DNA from: Ziziphus jujuba
Taxonomy: Eukaryota > Streptophyta > Magnoliopsida > Rosales > Rhamnaceae
Assembly (NCBI RefSeq): GCF_031755915.1
Contig: NC_083388.1
Location: 26,257,001-26,321,000 of the forward strand
DNA: 64,000 nucleotides
Direction: 5' to 3'
The notes under the pieces were generated by a model that saw only the letters and a list, made by a program, of their open reading frames with translations, was not told the DNA's origin and searched no databases. Position 1 is the first letter of the stretch. Each line of letters opens with the position of its first letter. This document shows, in pieces, positions 34,818 to 46,850 of the stretch. A program made the position numbers and the translations under genes.

Positions 34818-35329
34818 TGTTGGATATTATATGAAAAAGTGTTTAAAATGAAGGCTTAAATTAGAGGAGATTGAAAAAAACTTGTTTGGTAAAAGAAAAA
34901 AAGGGTGGCCGAGACTAATTAAAATTGAAGGAAGAGAAGAGCTAAAAAATACAGAAGGAATGCACGTTATAATTTCTTTATTTCTCCAAAATGAATACAA
35001 AGCAAGAGTACAACCCTATATATAAGCTAAAAGAGGTGGTTCCAAAGCAACTGACACCATATGCATGCTTTGCTGTTTTCTTTTCTATACAAACAAAAAT
35101 ACAACTCATGAGGACACATGTCAATCTATCAATTATCTAATCAATACATATAAAGCTAGCTTACATGTGGCAACTTGCTATGGCTCTAGTAAACAATTTT
35201 GACTGCCTTTCATTAATTGCTATCATCAATTGCAACATTAATTGCAACATAAGTGTAATTTCTTGAATCTTCACCACTCAACCAACTTTGCCAAATTACA
35301 AATTATTATTATTATTTTTTTTTTTAACA
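34818..35329 (-). repeat. 3' LTR of the psi5 Copia element
   Basis: About 512 bp, TG...CA, adjacent to the polypurine tract. Confidence 0.9.
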
Positions 35330-35482
35330 CCCCTTCTTAATTTGTAATTTTGGCAAACCTCTTAAAGTCTTCTAGCTTTTCTGTTGTTGTTGGTTTGTAA
35401 AATTATCTGCCAGTTGCTCAAATGTGTTGATAAATTCAAGTTTAATTTCATCTTCTTCAACCAAATATCTGATGAAGTGATG

Positions 35483-36935
35483 TCAAATTTCTATGTGCTT
35501 TGACCTGCTGTGAAACACTGGATTTTTTGTTATTGCTATTGCTGAAATATTATCGCATCTGATGACTGTTGGAGCAGTTTGCTTATGTTGCATATATGAT
35601 AAAAGTCTTCCAAGCCATACTGCTTCACTTACTGCATCTGTAGCGGATATATATTCTGCTTCTACCGAAGATAATGCAACGGTCCTTTGCTTCTTTGATG
35701 ACCAAGAAATTGGTTTTGTACCTAAGCAAAATAAATATCCTGAGGTGCTTTTGTGGTCATCTATGGAGCCTATCCAATCATTGTCTGTATATCCGATGAG
35801 TTTGTTATCTGCTTGTTTGGCATACTTAATTCCAAGCTTTCTGGTACCCCGTAGATAACGAAGGATTCTCATTACTTGGCTCGTGCATAAATCTAGAAAC
35901 ATAACTAACAGCAAAGACAATATTTGGCCTGGTATTTGTTAGATAAATAAGGCATCCAACTAAGCTTCTGTAATTTGTTGCATCAGTTTTTTCTGGACCA
36001 TCATCCTTATGTAACTTCTCATTTAACGCCACTGGTGTAGACACCGGCTTGCAATTGTCCATGTGAAACCGTTTGAGAAGATCATTTAAATATTTTTCTT
36101 AAGAAATAAATATTTCTCCTTTTGCTTGTTGAACTTGGATGCCAAGAAAATATTTCATTAGGCCAAGATCTGTCATCTCATATTCTTTCATCATTGCTCT
36201 TTTGAATTCTTCTACCATTTTTGGATTAGTACCAGTATAAATCAAATCATCAACATATAAGTAGACAATGAGAGTATCTTGCATACCTTCTTTTTTGACA
36301 TATAAAGAGGGCTCACTTAGACTCCGTTGAAATCCATTTTGTCTGAAGTATGAATCAATTTTGCTATTCCAAGCTCGTAGTGCTTTCTTTAATCCATATA
36401 ATGCCTTCTTTAATTGTAAGACTTTGTTTTCTTTTCCTTTGATGGTGTAACCCAAAGATTATTCCACATATACTTCTTCCTTGAGTTCTCCATTAAGGAA
36501 GGCAGATTTGACATCTAGTTGATAAATGGGTACCTCCATTTGGGCAGCTATTGCAAGAACTGTTCTAATAGTTTCCATTCGAGCAACTGGTGCAAATGTC
36601 TCATTGACGTCGATTCCTGGTTGTTGCGAATAGCCTTTAGCGACTAGTCGTGCTTTGTGCTTCTGAATTATTCCATCTTCTTTGTACTTGGTTTTGTAAA
36701 CCCATTTGAGTCCAATAACATCTTTGCCTTTACGTAGATCCACAAGTTTCCACGTATCATTCTTTTCAATTGTTACAATTTCTTCATCCATTGCTTTAAT
36801 CCAAATATCTTCTTTTACTGCTTCTTCAAAATTTTGAGGTTCGCATGCAAAAAACGAAATATTAGTAGATTCATAGATATCTACGAGTGAGCGTACCTTT
36901 CTTGGTGGTGATTCATCATCTAAAGATATATCCAT
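35483..36935 (-). pseudogene. Copia reverse transcriptase-RNase H, broken
   Basis: RT motifs: [15 protein letters not shown] (IGLKWVYKT), [26 protein letters not shown] split over the frame, [12 protein letters not shown], and YLYVDDLIYTG, which keeps the catalytic YVDD. Near-terminal motifs: LRYLRGTRKLGI, STSGYLFCLG, SSVEAEYIS and IRCDNISAIAI from RNase H. TAA/TAG stops stand where Gln is expected (about 36457 and 36098), and a frameshift is near 35900. Confidence 0.88.
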
Positions 36936-37482
36936 TCTTTGGATTGGGCCTGAAGATATTTGTCAACTTGTGCTTGGACCAGGGTCTTGAATTGGTTGAG
37001 AATCTGACTTATCCTGAATAGGAATTTCTTCAAATATTTTTGCTCCTGTTTTAGGAGTGCTTTCCCAATTTCATGCTGCTAATTCGTCAAAGATAACATC
37101 TCTAGAAATTATCAATTTAGTTGTTTTTGGATTGTATAGCCGGTAACCTTTTGACTCACTACTATATCCAAGGAATATATATTTCTCTCATTTTTCATCA
37201 AATTTTTCTCTGTATTGTGAGGGGACATATGCATAAGCTATGAATCCAAATATTTTAAAAAGTTGTACCTGGGGCTTTGTTTGTGCCATGCTTCATATGG
37301 AGTTTTGTTCAATACAGCTTTTCTTGGAGACCTATTCAAAATGTAGACGATAGTGTTGACAGCTTCTGCCCATTAATCATTTGGAAGGCCTTTCTCCTTC
37401 AGCATACTTCTGGCCATTTCTACAATTGTTCTATTTTTTCGCTCAACTACACCATTTTGCTGCAGGTATGCCAAACTGTGAG

Positions 37483-37947
37483 CTATCTTTGAACTCCATT
37501 TTTCTTGCAGTACTCTATAAATGGTTTAGACATAAATTCTCCACCAAGATCTATTTGAATTGTCTTCAGCAGCTTTCCGACTTGCTTTTCTACAAGCGCC
37601 TTGAATTCTTGGAATATTGAAAAAGCTTCTGACTTTTCTTTTAGAAAATATACCCACATCATTCGGGTATAATCATCAACAAACAGAAGGAAGTGCCTTC
37701 TCCCATTTAGAGATGGAGTTCGAGTTGGTCCAAAAATATCATAATGTACCAATTCTGATGGTGCCTTTGCTCTCCAGGTATTTTTGGAAAATGGCAATCT
37801 ATGCATTCTTCCATATATGCATCCTTCACAGACTCTTATGTGGGCAATAGGAGGCAGGCCTAAAACCATATTTTTGTCTTTTAATAATTTTAGGCCATTA
37901 TAATTTAAATGCCCATATCTTAAATGCCATAAGTATGACTCATCCAA
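37483..37947 (-). pseudogene. Copia GAG-pre-integrase and integrase fragment
   Basis: 155 open residues with LWHLRYGHLNYNGL and CEGCIYGRMHRLPF (zinc-binding HHCC region), then LVHYDIFGPTRT and FLLFVDDYTRMMWVYFL (integrase core Asp residues). It stops within the core at KNGVQR. The rest of integrase, about 36940-37480, is degenerate. Confidence 0.85.
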
Positions 37948-38286
37948 TTTTTTACTTTAAAAAGCTAATTTTTCATCACGTGGCATAATAAGAGGAAAAA
38001 CATTATTTTGATTCATTTTTATTTTTGCCACCATGATGTTTTTATTTTTATCGATAATTGTGCTTTCTTCTCCATCAAAAATTACAGAATAATTTTTCGA
38101 AGTAACTGGCCAACACTTAAGAGATTTGATGTTAAGCCAGAAACATAAAGCACATCATTGATGAATTTAGAGTTACCTCCTTTAAAGTTCACTGCTATTA
38201 CTCCTTTTCCTTTAACTTCATGTGACTTTCCTTTACTTCAGATAAAAAGTTTTTATCCATCTTCACAAAGAGTTGTGGATCACCTG

Positions 38287-39120
38287 TCATATGACTACTG
38301 CATCCACTATCCAAAAACCATGTATATTTTTATTCTTGTTTAATAAACATACATGAATAAAATACTTGACTATCTTCAACCTTTTCAGAATAATTAACTT
38401 CATTCCTTTCTTGCATGTCTTTATACCAACAATCTCTTTGTGAATGATTAGAAATTTTGCACTTTGTGCCTTTAAAATGACAATCTTTTGACTGATGCCC
38501 AGGTTTTTTGCAAATAATGCAATAAGGTTTAGAATTACGCAGGAAATTTCTTTGCTCATAATTGTTTCTCCTCTGCCTCGGCCTTGATTACCATGTCCTC
38601 TTCTAAAGGAACCTCCTCTTCTTGTTGAGTTGCTTGTTGAGGTTGCCGAATTCCTTTCTGCAATGTTGCAATTTGATTTGAATGCTTGCTCCATGGGTTG
38701 GTTAGAAAACCTGAGAGCCAAATAGTTGATCCAAAGAGTATGTTTTTAAATCTTTGGATTCTTCTATAGCTGCAACAATATGCTCGAATTTTGTTGGCAA
38801 ACATCTTAATATTTTTTCTACAATTTTTTTATCAACAATAGCATCTCCATAACTTCTAATTTGGTTAATAATTCCAGGAGCTCTAGAAGAAAAGTCTTGG
38901 ATATTTTCATTTTCTTTCATTGCTAAATTATCGAATTCTCTCCAAAGAGTTTGAAGTTTAATGGAGATTACCTTAAAATGGCCTCCAAATTGTTGTTTTA
39001 GAATTTCCCATGCAGCTCTAGATTTTGTTGCATTTGATATTCTAGGGAAGATGCTTTTACTTACCCCTTGTTAAATGAAAAGTAATGCTCGTGCATCTCT
39101 TTGGATGTTTTGCTTGTACT
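38287..39120 (-). pseudogene. Copia gag and protease start (degenerate)
   Basis: The minus strand shows a Copia gag core (ATKSRAAWEIL, LQTLWREFDNLAM, VEKILRCLPTKFEHIVAAIEE). A zinc knuckle CIICKKPGHQSKDC lies in a shifted frame near 38500. The protease start WFLDSGCSSHMTG is near 38290-38330. Reading it as one protein needs at least two frame changes. The N-terminal part is missing. Confidence 0.85.
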
Positions 39121-39145
39121 CCTTGAAAAGTAATGCTCGTGCATT

Positions 39146-39660
39146 TGTTGGATATTATATGAAAAAGTGTTTAACATGAAGGCTTAAATTAGAGAAGATT
39201 GAAAAAATACTTGTTTGGTAAAAGAAAAAGAGGGCGGCCAAGACTAATTAAAATTGAAGGAAGAGAAGAGCTAAAAAATACAGAAGGAATGCACATTATA
39301 ATTTCTTTATTTCTCCACAATTAATATAAAACAAGAGTACAACCCTATATATAAGCTAAAAGAGGCGGTTCCAAAGTAACTACCGCCATATGCATTTTTT
39401 GTTGTTTTCTTTTCTATACAAGTAAAAATACAACTCATGAGGACACATGTCAATCTATCAATTATCTAGTCAATACATATAAAGCTAGCTTACATGTGGC
39501 AACTTGCTATGGCTCTAGTAAACAATTTTGACTCCCTTTCATTAATTGCTATCATCAATTGCAACATTAATTGCAACATAAGTGTAATTTCTTGAATCTT
39601 CACCACTCAACCGACTTTGCCAAATTACAAATTATTATTATTATTATTATTATTTTAACA
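39146..39660 (-). repeat. 5' LTR of the psi5 Copia element
   Basis: About 515 bp, TG...CA. No initiator-Met PBS is seen next to it, which fits a deletion of the leader. Confidence 0.9.
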
Positions 39661-39851
39661 ATTTCATCACCTCTTGCGAGTCTATCATCTATGAAAGTAT
39701 GGATATTCTTCAGACTTAAAGCATCATATAGGTGGCTGGTAAAGTTATCACGGGTGTCCACTACCTTGAAACTAACAAAAACACAGTTCTTCTCTTGAGG
39801 ATGGATCATAGCAGCATAAGAAGAAGAAGAAGAAGAGGAAGCCATATTCAT

Positions 39852-41014
39852 CCTCTCAAAAACTATATGCTATTAAGACATGTCAACTGTGATAATGTAC
39901 ATTGAGAATGAGAGAGAATGAGAGACACTCCTTTCTTAGAACCTTGCAGTTCAAGTTAAAATAAAAAGTGCACTGCCTTGCTTAGCTACTCCAATGTTCC
40001 TTCAAGGGTAGAGGTAGAGTACCCTTTTAGCATGCTTACCACAGAAAGAAATATATAAAATTGAAAGTATACATTCAATTGAGGAATTTTATAAAAAAAA
40101 AATGTTAAAGGAATACGATTATGTGGTCTAGAATGTTCTTAAAATCCAAATCCCAGTAAACAAAAAAATAATCTCTTGCTAAACAATTGATATTGTCAAT
40201 GTGGGCCATATAGCAATACAGATGCTTTCATTGCTTTATTTTTAGGCCTATGCCTCATTCTTTCTCTAAAGTGAAGCTTTTCTATCTTGTGTTTTATAAA
40301 TATATGAAAGTTCTAATCATTCTCTTTTTCTATGTAAATATATGTGCCTCTTACTTAGTTGAAAGTTTTGGGATCATTTTCTTTTTCATTTATTTATCAG
40401 TGATAGTTTCCCACGGCAATCTAATTGTATTCTTTTATTAGTTCTATGGGACTCCATTGGATAAGCCAGACCGTATGTACTGTCTAATATACGCTTTAGT
40501 GACTACTTCAGACCTCACAAACAAAGGACTATTTCATATAGCTTATCTGGAGTTATACCTTTTAGTTTCTTGACTTTGCTACTGGCCATTTTAAAGTTCA
40601 TCAAGACTCTTTAGATTAGAATTTGATGGAAAATATTTTGAAGGGTATTGTCAGTTATTACTAATGGAGATATTTATGTAATAACTAAGTGTATCGTGAA
40701 GAGACTTGAAGAAGATGTACCATGCACTTCTTGATGTGGTCATAATCATTGTCTTAGATTATTCATATATACATATTTGGGAAGGCTGCTACGACTCATC
40801 AATTGTTATCAAGGAATAAGCGTTCGACCAGTGCAATTCTTTGAATGGCTACAAGCAAAATGCAGATGAGATGTAGAAAAAACAATGAAGGAATGGTGTT
40901 TTTATTTTAAAATACATGCAATCTTTTTATTAATAGCACACCTCCTCAATCTATTTACAGTAGGGCATTCAATCTTATTGTAAACATTGAGATCCATCCA
41001 GAGAATCCATTACC
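39852..41014. other. Duplicated TNL spacer upstream of psi5
   Basis: Collinear with about 4960-6060: shared AAGACATG start, CTTGCAGTTCAAGTTAAAA, a spacer ending near the C-terminal tail, and CCTTCATTC/TTTCAGCTT near the end. No gene was seen. Confidence 0.7.
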
Positions 41015-41257
41015 TTGTGTTGTCTATGACTTTTCCTTACAAATGTTTTCAGCTTCGCATGCAAATAAAAAAGAGCAGCTGCAGAACTAACATCCTAATT
41101 ATAATTTCTTCTTTAATTCTCTTAGGATGTGTTTCCTCTGCTTTTTCTTCCTTGTCAAAGCTAACCATTTCTGTACTTTCCCTGGGTTCGAACTCCTACT
41201 GGTGTCCATCTTTTGGTTGGGAAGCATCTACATTCATCACAATATTCGCTGCAATCA

Positions 41258-43107
41258 AAAGGCTATCAAATTTATAGCCTAGAAACAAACAAGTTAATCA
41301 TCAGTCGAGACGTTGAGTTTGATGAAGATGCACCCTACAACTGGGAAACCAAAGAAGTTGAAAGGAAGACAATTTATGTACCAGCAATAGAAAAACAAAG
41401 CGAGGACGAGCCAGACGAAACTCAAGGACCTCAGGAGACAAATCAAGAATCTCCAACTCATCAAATGCAGCAACAAATTGAGCTGGAGGATTCATCACCA
41501 GAATCAACTCCTCGAAGAACTCGATTATTAATAGAGATTTATGAATCATGCAACTTGGCCATAGTAGAGCCTGGGAGTTTTGAAGAAGCTTTAAGACATG
41601 AAGTCTGGGTCAAAGCAATGGAAGAAGAGATAAGAATGATAAAAAAGAATAAAACATGGGAGTTGGTGGATCTTCCTTCGAACAAAGATGTCATTGGAGT
41701 TAAGTGGATATATAAGACAAAGCTTAACTCTAATGGATCGATACAAAAACATAAGGCTCGACTAGTAGCAAAAGGATATTCACAGCAATTTGGAATTGAC
41801 TACAATGAAACATTTGCTCCTGTTGCTCGTCTTGACATTATAAAGGAGCTCCTAGCATTAGCTGCTCAAAAGAGGTGGAAAATATATCAATTAGATGTGA
41901 AGTCTGCATTCCTTAATAGTTATTTGGAAGAAGAAATTTAAATTGAGCAGCCACATGGGTTCGTGGTACAAGGACAAGAAAATAAAGTGCTAAATTAAAG
42001 AAGGCCTTATACGGACTAAAATAAGCTCCGCGAGCCTGGTATTGCCGAATTGACACCTATTTCATCAAGCAAGCATTCAGAAGGAGCTATAGTGAGCCTA
42101 CACTATACATCAAGACCCAAGGTACAGACAACACTCTTATTGTTTCTTTATATGTTGATGGTCTTATATATACAGGAAACAGTGAGAAAATAATTGAGGA
42201 ATTTAAAAAAGAGATGATAAAGACATTTGAAATGACTAACTTGGGCTTGATGCACTACTTTCTCGAAATTGAGACATACCAATGTGATGAAGGAATATTT
42301 ATTTCTCAACAGAAATATACTGAAGATATTATTAAAAAAATTCAAGATGAGTGGTTGCAAAACTGTAGCAACACCACTTGACAATTGTTAGACAATGAAG
42401 AAAGAAGATGGATCACCACCAGCTAATACCTTGACATTCCGAAGTCTCATCAGAAGTCTCTTATATTTAACAACTACTAGACCAGACATCATGTATGCAA
42501 CAAGCTTGCTATCAAAGTTCATGTAGAATCCAACTCAAGTGTATTATGGAGTTGTAAAAAGAATACTCAGATATCTACAAGGAACTAAAGATTATGGTAT
42601 ATGGTATAGACCACTTCTAATTCACAATTGCTTGGATTCACAAATAATGACTGGTCAGGATCAGTAGATGACATGAGAAGCACTTCAGGCTATGAGTTCA
42701 CTCTTAGCTCAGGCATTTTCTCTTGGGCATCAAAGAAGCAAGCAACAGTTGCACAATCATCTGCAGAGGTAGAATATATTGCAGTTGCATATGCCATGAG
42801 TCAAGCATTATGGCTCAAATATATATGTGAAGATTTTGGAGAACTATAAAATTAACCAACAACAATATACTGTGATAGCAAGTCAGCAATAGCAATGGTG
42901 AAGAACCCAATGTTCCATAACAGGACTAAACACATAAAAAGAAAATATCACTTTGTCCGTTAAGCTGAGGCGAATAAAGAAATTGCAATTAAATACTGCA
43001 AGACTAAAGAGCAATTAGCGGACATCTTCACCAAGGCACTACCTCGAAACAAATTCAAATTACTAAGAAGCAAGATCGGAGTAACAGAAATGTGCATCAA
43101 GGAGAAG
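41258..43107 (+). pseudogene. Copia RT-RNase H remnant (truncated pol)
   Basis: The first 228 residues to about 41941 include [47 protein letters not shown], and [11 protein letters not shown], then a stop (EEEI stop). Further frames give TLIVSLYVDGLIYTG: the catalytic YVDD is YVDG, so polymerase activity would be lost even without stops. RNase H parts lie at 42628-42849 (SSAEVEYIAVAYAMSQALW) and on to DIFTKALPR near 43030. Confidence 0.88.
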
Positions 43108-43164
43108 TGTTGCAATTAATGCTGCACATTTCTAAAGAGAATTCTAGAAATACTTAGGTGGCAA

Positions 43165-43315
43165 GTAAGAGTTTAAGTTTGACTTGACTTCCTCATGTGT
43201 AAGTGTTCAAGTTGAACTTGACTTCCTAGGATATTTATGTGTGTAAGAGTTTAAGTTTGATTTGACTTCCTCATGTGTATAAGTGTTCAAGTTAAACTTT
43301 GCTTCCTAGAACCTA
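43165..43315 (+). repeat. Direct duplication in the Copia LTR
   Basis: Two imperfect copies of about 70-80 bp, each reading GTAAGAGTTTAAGTTTGA, CTTCCTCATGTGTA, AAGTGTTCAAGTT. Such repeats in U3 often carry regulatory sites, but that is inference. Confidence 0.75.
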
Positions 43316-43381
43316 GAACATTCATGAATTGTTTAGTTGGCTAAGGAACCCACCTTGTACTTGTATAAATAGGAAGCTATT

Positions 43382-46243
43382 TGTCAGGACCCGTCCGGAA
43401 TTCCTTCTCCCGGAACCCTAGACAAGCCCTGATCCCAGGGAAACCCTACCGAACCCTCCAACGGAAAATCCGGCAGAGCCTCCCCTAAGGGATTTACTTA
43501 CCACAAATTACCTGCACTGAAAACACACTTCTATAAACATCCCCTTATTCCTCCCACAAACTACAAATTGTTCCACAACTTTCAGCACTTCTCAAAAGCA
43601 ACAACCATCCAGTGCATAAATAAAACAGAAGTATCCCAATAGTATACAGAGGTTTAAGAAGTGCTAAACAACAGAAATACAACAAGGCTGAAAGAAATAA
43701 TACACTGAAATGAAAGAGTACAGAAGTACTTCTCGAAACACAACAGCAGCGGAAAACTTGGTTCGCTCCGGAAGAACGTCTACCACCACTTGCACCTAAT
43801 GGAACGGAATTTAAGAGTGTGAGATGCTAATCATCTCAGTGAGTGACCCTAACTACTGAACACTTTTAATAATAAAATAATATAAAAATAAAGGAGTTTA
43901 ATTAACTAGTACCGAACAATTAAATAAATAAACAATTGAAGTAATACTTTCTCTCAAAACCCTCACTATTCACTCCGTTGGAAATGTTCCCCTTTTAAAA
44001 ACATTTTCACAAAACCCGATGTACGTACTCCCCGGAAACCAAGGAACCAAATAAATTAATAAACAACAAATAAACAATACCCCAAATATAAATATAAATA
44101 AACTATAATAAATGATAGTAAATAATTTCTGAACACCTTTGGGGTTTAAAACATTATTTGCAATTTACACCGACGCACCACACCATATACCGGTGATGCC
44201 CTCCGATACCCAGCATCCCGAGCACCGAATGGCGGGGGATTAAAGAGAGAAACCTGCAACGGTCACTTCGGCGTCCCGACAGTACCGCTGCTAAAACCAT
44301 CAACCCGGCCAAGGAGGGGGGCGGCTGTGCGCAACAATAACCTTGCCTGCCCACGGTCTAATGGCAACTCACGGGTGAAGTAATAACCGCACGCTAAACC
44401 ACATAATAACTGCATGCTACCACGTGTCCATACACCATACACCAGAACACCAATACTGTATGAGTGCGTCTAAAAATAAACATTAATAACCAACCGTACT
44501 GTTTTTCCAAAAACCACCGTGGGAAGTATACCAAATTTTCACAAAACACCATCCCACATATTTTTATTCAACAACCCGGTACGAAACAACGATAATCAAC
44601 AAACCACAATTTTCTCAAAGTACGAGATGCAACCATAAAAATACAGCGGGCATAATTTATAAAATTCAAACCAATATTTTCGTAAAATATTTAACCCAAT
44701 TATGCCCGGAAAATCAAATTTAAAACCACGTACAAATACTACCAAAATACACCTTGCTCATGCATAATAAATTAAACCACAATATAATTCATAAATAAAT
44801 CACACCACATGAGCATAATTTAAATGCCAAATTAAATATCAATTAAATATAATTAATTGCCCAAAATAATTTTTGAAGGTGGGTCACTCACCTGGAGCAC
44901 GCAAATCAACTAAGATCCTCCTCGGGATCAACTCCACTACTCGCGCGTGCACCTAAACAACCACAGTGCACCAACCAAAAATATTAATATTTTATTCGGG
45001 TAATTTCCAAATGGGTATCCGGGGAGCAAACACCAAACGACATCTAAGGGTTACGAGTTATATACCGAATCGAAGCTCGCGTGATGAGGATCACGGATTC
45101 AATCTTACTTTCTGGTGATCGGACTCGACAGGGTCGGAAACGGAAGCCGGATTCAGGTTCAAGAGGTCGAACACAGTGGACTGGAGCTGGCCAGAAAACT
45201 GGGTACTCGCCGGAACAGTACTTTCCGGCGAGCCGCCGCGATCACCGGCAACCGTCTCCGGCGGCGGCGCGTACGGTGGCCGTTGGCCGTCAAATTTTGC
45301 AGATTAGTAGATCGTGAGGAGACCAATCCAACGGGACCGGCGGTGAGCAAAACGGAGGCCGGACGGCGGAGAAATCACCATTTGAAGTTTTCCGGCCCCT
45401 GGTCCGGAAAACGCTCCGATCCCGGCGCTTCGGTGGTCCGATGGCCGTGATTTTTGGTGAGTCGGCCGAATTTGAGGAGAGTATCAAGGGTGTATGGCGC
45501 GTGTGGCCGGAAAATGGCCGGAAGTGGGTCGATTTGCAGTGGCAGCCGATCTTCGAACGTCCGATCCGGGCGCTTCCGGCGGCCGTTCACCGTGAAATTT
45601 GGAGGTTTTGCCGGAAATGGGGAGGGGAAACTTTCTGGCCGGCGCATGCACAGTAACTCGGCTGGAACAGTGGAAAAAGTCCGGCGGCCGGCGGTCTCTC
45701 TCTCTCTATCTCTCTCCTCTCTCTCTTTCTCTCTCTTCCCCGAGAATTTTATCAAATAAAAACCCTTGTGTGACACTGTTCATGCCACGTGGACCAATCA
45801 GAAGCTGACATGTCGTGTTTCACAGTTCACCGACCCAAAAACATTAAAATATTACGGTATCCGGTAAACTTTAAACGTCCATAACTTTTTAACTGGATGT
45901 CCGTTTTAAGCATGCCGCTAGTCTGTGAACTCGTATCGACGAGCACTTCACAACCATGTATGAGTCAAAGCTCATTTCCCCATAAATAAAAAGTCAACTC
46001 CCGCACCCCCTGGTCAGTTTGGACCGCAACTTGTTTCGTCCATAACTTTCAAACCGTAGCTCCGTTTTCAACGTGCTACCAGTCTACGAACTCGGGGCAT
46101 CGTGCACTTCGCCACGGTACCCTGGTCAACTCGAAATTCCAACTGGAGCAAAAAGTCAACTTTTAACCCCTTCGGTCAACGGTCAACGGTCAACCTCGGT
46201 CAACGTGCACGGATTCCGGTGCGATTTGGGACGGGGTGTTACA
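43382..46243 (+). mobile_element. Large non-coding TG...CA element B (2862 bp), nested in the Copia LTR
   Basis: Starts TGTCAGGACCCGTCC and ends GGGACGGGGTGTTACA. The target duplication is TATT (43378-43381, 46244-46247). It is clearly related to element A (11725-15073) over both ends and the internal layout: an AT-rich left half, then a GC-rich block at about 45060-45700 with chance open frames, and a CT-rich tract near 45690-45740. It has no gag-pol, PBS or PPT. The first 15 bases and the reverse complement of the last 15 agree at about 11 positions. Most likely a solo LTR. Confidence 0.75.
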
Positions 46244-46370
46244 TATTACTTCCACAACATATGTAACAATTACATTAAAAAAAAAAGTTTCTATATTTTT
46301 CCTTTCTCCTTTCCTTTCTCCACTAAGAATATCCCACAATATCTTTCAATAAATTCTGTCGAAAAGCTAC

Positions 46371-46850
46371 ACCAAAAATCATTATTTGTTAGATGGTAGA
46401 GACACCAAATCATTTGGTTTAACAAGCAAGAAAACAAGAGATAAGAACATATATACCCTACCAAGAATTGATGATGATATAGTTGCCATTCGCAAAATTC
46501 TAAGCTGTGCATCAACCATTATGTTGGTTCTTGAGTTCTGATTCAACTTTGGACAATTATAGTACTTAAGTTCCATGATATGAAGATAGTATTGATGTAA
46601 ACCATGTTACACCAAAAATCATTATTTGTTAGATGGTAGAGACACCAAATCATTTGGTTTAACAAGCAAGAAAACAAGAGATAAGAACATATATACCCTA
46701 CCAAGAATTGATGATGATATAGTTGCCATACGCAGAATTCTAAGCTGTGCATCAACCATTATGTTGGTTCTTGAGTTCTGATTCAACTTTGGACAATTAC
46801 AGTACTTAAGTTCCATGATATGAAGATAGTATTGATGTAAACCATGTTAC
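46371..46850 (-). repeat. Tandem duplication (2 x 240 bp) of the pre-C-JID exon of psi4
   Basis: 46371-46610 and 46611-46850 differ at only about three positions. Each holds the segment NCPKLNQNSRTNIMVDAQLR and its splice donor, the exon end found before the C-JID in every member. The outer border of the left copy coincides with the end of the Copia LTR. Confidence 0.92.

Larger units (their letters stand above)
34818..39660 (-). mobile_element. Ty1/Copia retrotransposon, degenerate, in psi5 TIR exon
   Basis: LTRs lie at 34818-35329 and 39146-39660 (TGTTGGATATT...TTTTAACA), flanked by ATTTC on both sides (34813-34817, 39661-39665). It is transcribed on the minus strand. The polypurine tract AAGAAGGGG abuts the left LTR. 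Order is gag, protease, integrase, RT, RNase H, as in Copia. The LTRs differ at well over 20 positions, so it is older than the Ty3 insertion. The PBS, leader and gag N-terminus are gone: the sequence passes from the LTR into mid-gag, with a direct repeat of about 19 bp (AAAAGTAATGCTCGTGCAT, near 39092 and 39126) at the junction. Non-autonomous and coding-dead. Confidence 0.93.
33480..39851 (-). pseudogene. TNL pseudogene psi5 (TIR and partial NB-ARC), split by a Copia element
   Basis: The TIR start lies at 39661-39851 (MNMASSSSSS leader, HTFIDDRLARGDEI). The remainder follows after the Copia insertion at about 34505-34817 (YASSTWCLEE, VDPSH, with several stops). The NB-ARC piece spans about 33560-34290: VKGLVGIEEHVDKI joins AGVVFNRFSYQFE directly, so the P-loop segment of about 30 residues is deleted. 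Later parts include RIVITTTDVQVL, EAYNLFCLNAF and VFLDIACFF. No LRR or C-JID follows before TNL3. ATP binding is impossible and several stops are present, so it is a dead fragment. Confidence 0.9.
41255..46371 (+). mobile_element. 5'-truncated Ty1/Copia retrotransposon in psi4, carrying a nested element
   Basis: It starts abruptly inside the polyprotein (KGYQIYSLETNKLII) with no 5' LTR, gag, protease or integrase. It continues through RT and RNase H to a polypurine tract (CAAGGAGAAG) and a 3' LTR from 43108. The LTR is split at TATT by element B and resumes at 46248-46371. Rejoined, it would be about 400 bp with TGTTGCAATT start and GCTACA end. No target duplication can be tested because the left end is missing. 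The left junction lies in the psi4 tail, so one deletion may have removed both the psi4 C-JID and the element's 5' half. Confidence 0.85.
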
